NCBI RefSeq assembly: GCF_030440515.1 | Contig: NZ_CP076543.1 | Location: 2,294,001 to 2,358,000, forward strand | From: Streptomyces xanthophaeus | GTDB taxonomy: Bacteria; Actinomycetota; Actinomycetes; Streptomycetales; Streptomycetaceae | Reading direction: 5' to 3' | Length of the DNA stretch: 64,000 bases | In this document: positions 60,412 to 64,000 of the stretch, in pieces | How the letters are laid out: the number at the start of each line of letters is the position of its first letter | How positions within the stretch are numbered: position 1 is the first letter of the stretch | The notes under the pieces: generated by a model | What the model was told of the DNA's origin: nothing | Databases searched by the model: none | Seen by the model: only the letters and a program-made list of their open reading frames with translations | Program-made: the position numbers and the translations under genes

Positions 60412-60434
60412 TTGTCAGTGGCCGGGTGCACGAT
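60412..60434 (+). promoter_or_regulatory. RecA-independent DNA-damage promoter of lhr
   Basis: TTGTCAGTG is followed after exactly 8 bp by CACGAT, close to TANNNT. The upstream element is a perfect match to the motif also seen at recA and the DinG-like helicase. The predicted transcription start, about 7 bases after the -10, falls on the ATG at 60441. Confidence 0.75.
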
Positions 60435-60440
60435 GGGGGC

Positions 60441-63400
60441 ATGGCAGGCGCTGCGCTCGACTCGTTCTCCCCCGCGACCCGCTCGTGGTTCACGGGGGCC
60501 TTCGTCACGCCCACCGACGCGCAGGAGGGTGCCTGGCGGGCCATCGGTGAGGGCTCGGACGTGCTGGTGGTGGCCCCCACCGGCTCGGGCAAGACCCTGG
60601 CCGCGTTCCTCGCCGCCCTCGACCGGCTCGCGTCGACCCCGCCGCCCGCCGAGTCGAAGAAGCGCTGCCGCGTGCTGTACGTGTCGCCCCTGAAGGCCCT
60701 GGCCGTGGACGTGGAGCGCAATCTGCGCAGCCCGCTGACCGGGATCCGCCAGGAGTCGGTCCGTCTGGGGCTGCCCGAACCGGACATCCGGGTCGGGATC
60801 CGCTCCGGCGACACCCCGCCCGCCGAGCGGCGGGCGCTGGCCACCCGCCCGCCGGACATCCTCATCACCACGCCCGAGTCTCTGTTCCTGATGCTGACCT
60901 CGGCCGCCCGGGAGGCCCTGGCCGGGATCGAGACGGTGATCCTGGACGAGGTGCACGCGGTCGCGGGGACCAAGCGCGGCGCCCATCTCGCCCTCTCCCT
61001 GGAGCGGCTGGACGAGCTGCTGCCGCGCCCGGCCCGCCGGATCGGGCTGTCGGCGACGGTCCGGCCGGTGGACGAGGTGGCCCGGTATCTGGCGCCGCGC
61101 GGCAAGGTGGAGATCGTCCAGCCGCCGTCGGCCAAGGAGTTCGACCTGTCGGTGGTCGTCCCGGTGCAGGACATGGGCGAGTTGGGCGGCTCTCCCGCGA
61201 CCGAGGGCAAGGAGGGCGGGGACAAGCCGTCGATCTGGCCGCATGTGGAGGAGCGGATCGCCGACCTGGTGCAGGCGCACCGTTCGACGATCGTGTTCGC
61301 CAACTCCCGCCGGCTCGCCGAGCGGTTGTGCAACCGGCTCAACGAGATCGCGTACGAGCGTGCTCTGGGCGAGAAGCTGCCGGAGGGCAAGCCCCCGGCC
61401 GAGATCATGGCCCAGTCGGGCGCCGCCCTGGGCGCCCCGCCGCTGCTGGCCCGCGCGCACCACGGTTCGGTGTCCAAGGAGCAGCGGGCGCTGGTGGAGG
61501 AGGACCTGAAGGCGGGCCGGCTGCCCGCCGTGGTCGCCACCTCCAGCCTGGAGCTGGGCATCGACATGGGCGCGGTGGACCTGGTGGTGCAGGTGGAGTC
61601 GCCGCCGTCGGTGGCCTCGGGGCTGCAGCGGGTGGGCCGGGCCGGGCACCAGGTGGGCGCGGTCTCCACCGGGGTGGTCTTCCCCAAGTACCGCGGCGAC
61701 CTGGTGCAGGCGGCGGTGGTCACCGAGCGGATGCGCACGGGGGCGATCGAGTCGCTGCGGGTGCCGTCCAACCCCCTCGACGTACTGGCGCAGCAGCTGG
61801 TCGCGATGGTCGCGATGGACACCTGGCAGCTGGACGACCTGCTCGCCCTGGTGCGGCGGGCGGCGCCCTTCGCGGCGCTGCCGGAGTCGGCGTTCACGGC
61901 GGTGCTGGACATGCTGGCCGGGCGCTATCCGTCGGACGCGTTCGCCGAGCTCCGGCCGCGCGTGGTGTGGGACAGGGTGGCGGGGACGGTCACGGGCCGG
62001 CCGGGTGCCCAGCGCCTCGCGGTCACCTCGGGCGGCACGATCCCCGACCGCGGCCTGTTCGGTGTCTTCCTGGCGGGCTCCGACCCCAAGAAGGGCGGCG
62101 GCCGGGTCGGGGAGCTCGACGAGGAGATGGTCTACGAGTCCCGCATCGGGGACGTCTTCACCCTGGGCACCACCTCGTGGCGGATCGAGGACATCACCCG
62201 CGACCGGGTCCTGGTCACCCCGGCCCCCGGGGTCCCGGGCCGGCTGCCGTTCTGGAAGGGCGACCAGCTCGGCCGGCCGCTCGAACTGGGCCGTGCGGTC
62301 GGCGCGTTCCTGCGCGAGCTCGGCGGCATGGGCGAGGAGGACGCCCGGCTGCGGCTGCTGGCGGCCGGCCTGGACGCCTGGGCCGCCGAGAACGTGCTGG
62401 CCTACCTCGCCGAACAGCGCGAGGCCTGCGGTCACGTGCCCGACGACCGGACCATCGTGGTCGAGCGGTTCCGCGACGAACTGGGCGACTGGCGGGTCGT
62501 GGTGCACTCGCCTTTCGGCGCGCAGGTGCACGCCCCGTGGGCGCTGGCGCTGGGCGCCCGCCTCGCCGAGAAGTACGGCATGGACGCGCAGGTGATGCAC
62601 GCGGACGACGGGATCGTGCTGCGGCTGCCCGACGCGGACCTGCTGTCCATGGACCTCCTGGACCACGACCCGGCCGCCGCGCACGGGTTCGAGTTCGACG
62701 ACGAGAAGGCCCCGCTGGGCGCGGCCGACGTCGCCTTCGACCACGGTGACATCAACCAGATCGTCACCGACCAGGTCGGCGGCTCCGCGCTGTTCGCCTC
62801 CCGGTTCCGCGAGTGCGCGGCCCGCGCCCTGCTGCTGCCTCGCCGGAGCCCCGGCCGGCGCACCCCGCTGTGGCAGCAGCGCCAGCGCGCCTCCCAGCTG
62901 CTCCAGGTGGCCTCGGAGTTCGGCTCCTTCCCGATCGTGCTGGAAGCCGTACGGGAGTGCCTCCAGGACGTCTTCGACGTGCCGGGCCTGACCGAGCTGA
63001 TGGGGGACATCGAGGCGCGGCGCGTACGGATGGTGGAGGTCACCACGCCGGAGCCCTCACCCTTCGCCCGTTCGCTCCTCTTCGGGTACGTGGCCCAGTT
63101 CCTCTACGAGGGGGACTCGCCGCTGGCCGAGCGCAGGGCGGCCGCGCTCTCGCTGGACTCCCGGCTGCTGGCCGAGCTGCTCGGCCAGGCGGAGCTGCGC
63201 GAACTCCTCGACGCGCAGGTGCTGGAGGAGCTGGAGCGGGAGCTCCAGTGGCTCACGGAGGACCGGCGGGCCAAGGATCCCGAGTCGGTGGCGGACCTGC
63301 TGCGTCTGCTGGGCCCGCTGACGCAGGACCAGTTGACCGCGCGCGGGGCGGATCCCGCCTGGGCCCGCGAGCTCGCCGCGGCCCGCCGCGCCATCCCGGT

Positions 63401-64000
63401 CAGGATCGGCGGTGCGGACCACTGGGCGGCGATCGAGGACGCGGGCCGGCTGCGGGACGCGCTGGGCACGGCGCTGCCCGTCGGTGTCCCGGAGGCGTTC
63501 ACCGAGCCGGTCAAGGACCCGCTCGGGGATCTGCTGGCCCGGTACGCCCGCACCCACGGGCCCTTCACCACGGCCACCGTCGCCGCCCGCTTCGGCCTGG
63601 GCGCGGCGGTGACCGAGGGCGCCCTGCACCGGCTGGCCGCGGCCGGCCGTGTGGTGCAGGGCGAGTTCCACCCGGCGGGCATCGGCCAGGAGTGGTGCGA
63701 CGCGACCGTGCTGCGCAGGCTCCGCCGCCGTTCCCTCGCCGCGCTCCGCCAGGAGCTGGAGCCGGTGCCGCCGACCTCGCTGGCCACCTTCCTCCCCCAG
63801 TGGCAGCACCTGGGCGGAGCCCTGCGCGGCCTCGACGGGCTGGCCCGGGCGGTGGAACAGCTGCAGGGCGCCCCGGTCCCGGCCTCCGCGCTGGAACGCC
63901 TGATCCTCCCGTCGCGGGTGAGCGGGTACTCCCCGGGCCTGCTGGACGAACTGACCACCGCGGGCGAGGTGGTCTGGGCGGGCGCCGGGGCGCTCCCGGG
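60441..64000 (+). CDS. lhr: Lhr family ATP-dependent DNA helicase (3' end cut by window)
   Basis: Lhr is a large 3'-5' superfamily 2 helicase of DNA repair in actinobacteria. The visible 1186 residues carry Walker A APTGSGKT (45-52), the DEVH box in VILDEVHAV, SAT in IGLSATVRP, and motif VI QRVGRAGHQVG, followed by the long Lhr-specific winged-helix and barrel domains (GLFGVFLAGSDPKKGGGRVG, DHGDINQIVTDQ). Family members are about 1500 residues, so roughly 300-400 lie outside the window. The ATG at 60441 coincides with the predicted transcription start, so the mRNA should be leaderless. It is divergent from the AraC gene. Confidence 0.95.
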   Translation, partial: MAGAALDSFSPATRSWFTGAFVTPTDAQEGAWRAIGEGSDVLVVAPTGSGKTLAAFLAALDRLASTPPPAESKKRCRVLYVSPLKALAVDVERNLRSPLTGIRQESVRLGLPEPDIRVGIRSGDTPPAERRALATRPPDILITTPESLFLMLTSAAREALAGIETVILDEVHAVAGTKRGAHLALSLERLDELLPRPARRIGLSATVRPVDEVARYLAPRGKVEIVQPPSAKEFDLSVVVPVQDMGELGGSPATEGKEGGDKPSIWPHVEERIADLVQAHRSTIVFANSRRLAERLCNRLNEIAYERALGEKLPEGKPPAEIMAQSGAALGAPPLLARAHHGSVSKEQRALVEEDLKAGRLPAVVATSSLELGIDMGAVDLVVQVESPPSVASGLQRVGRAGHQVGAVSTGVVFPKYRGDLVQAAVVTERMRTGAIESLRVPSNPLDVLAQQLVAMVAMDTWQLDDLLALVRRAAPFAALPESAFTAVLDMLAGRYPSDAFAELRPRVVWDRVAGTVTGRPGAQRLAVTSGGTIPDRGLFGVFLAGSDPKKGGGRVGELDEEMVYESRIGDVFTLGTTSWRIEDITRDRVLVTPAPGVPGRLPFWKGDQLGRPLELGRAVGAFLRELGGMGEEDARLRLLAAGLDAWAAENVLAYLAEQREACGHVPDDRTIVVERFRDELGDWRVVVHSPFGAQVHAPWALALGARLAEKYGMDAQVMHADDGIVLRLPDADLLSMDLLDHDPAAAHGFEFDDEKAPLGAADVAFDHGDINQIVTDQVGGSALFASRFRECAARALLLPRRSPGRRTPLWQQRQRASQLLQVASEFGSFPIVLEAVRECLQDVFDVPGLTELMGDIEARRVRMVEVTTPEPSPFARSLLFGYVAQFLYEGDSPLAERRAAALSLDSRLLAELLGQAELRELLDAQVLEELERELQWLTEDRRAKDPESVADLLRLLGPLTQDQLTARGADPAWARELAAARRAIPVRIGGADHWAAIEDAGRLRDALGTALPVGVPEAFTEPVKDPLGDLLARYARTHGPFTTATVAARFGLGAAVTEGALHRLAAAGRVVQGEFHPAGIGQEWCDATVLRRLRRRSLAALRQELEPVPPTSLATFLPQWQHLGGALRGLDGLARAVEQLQGAPVPASALERLILPSRVSGYSPGLLDELTTAGEVVWAGAGALP

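Overview
The window is very GC-rich (about 70% or more), with strong third-position GC, dense genes on both strands, GTG starts and GGAGG-type ribosome sites. It looks like the core chromosome of a Streptomyces species. From memory, the gene order (nrdJ-nrdR-lexA-helicase-siderophore genes-hflX-rshA-dapF-miaA-miaB-two-component pair-gluABCD-recX-recA-DUF3046) follows the S. coelicolor SCO58xx to SCO57xx region. I saw no tRNA, rRNA, CRISPR, insertion sequence or prophage.

Layout. 1-4.5 kb: small enzymes (histidine phosphatase cut by the edge, YdbC-like protein, arylamine N-acetyltransferase, DUF1152 protein, amidohydrolase with divergent MerR regulator). 4.6-11.5 kb: deoxynucleotide supply and DNA damage (B12-dependent ribonucleotide reductase nrdJ, its repressor nrdR with paired NrdR boxes, lexA with two SOS-type boxes, a DinG/XPD-like helicase). 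11.5-18.1 kb: a four-gene NRPS-independent siderophore operon (aminotransferase, two IucA/IucC synthetases, acyltransferase) with no visible hydroxylase or decarboxylase. 18.2-30.6 kb: secreted protease, hflX, M1 peptidase, (p)ppGpp enzyme rshA, dapF, miaA, an MT0933-type antitoxin, miaB. 30.6-38.2 kb: a decayed gene fragment, a TAXI binding protein, then a LacI/ROK operon divergent from GH5-like and GH85 glycosidase genes. This last set reads as an N-glycan core degradation locus. 38.2-44.1 kb: a two-component system and the gluABCD uptake operon. 44.6-47.4 kb: FAD monooxygenase, a Cys-rich leader peptide, cysteine dioxygenase and a rhodanese. 47.5-51.9 kb: a large FtsX-type permease, recX and recA. 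52-60.4 kb: small accessory proteins, a self-regulating Clp_N/HTH protein, an AI-2E family permease, DUF3046, azlCD and an AraC regulator. 60.4-64 kb: the start of the helicase gene lhr, cut by the right edge.

Common themes. Three repair genes far apart in the window (recA, the DinG-like helicase, lhr) each have the RecA-independent DNA-damage promoter TTGTCAGTG-N8-TANNNT just ahead of the start; two of the transcripts would be leaderless or nearly so. lexA and recA also have SOS-type boxes, so both arms of the actinobacterial DNA-damage response meet here. The strongest candidates for under-described biology are the LacI/ROK/GH5/GH85 locus with its paired operators, the 28-codon cysteine leader ahead of cysteine dioxygenase, the incomplete siderophore operon, and the Clp_N/HTH gene with two palindromes over a leaderless promoter.
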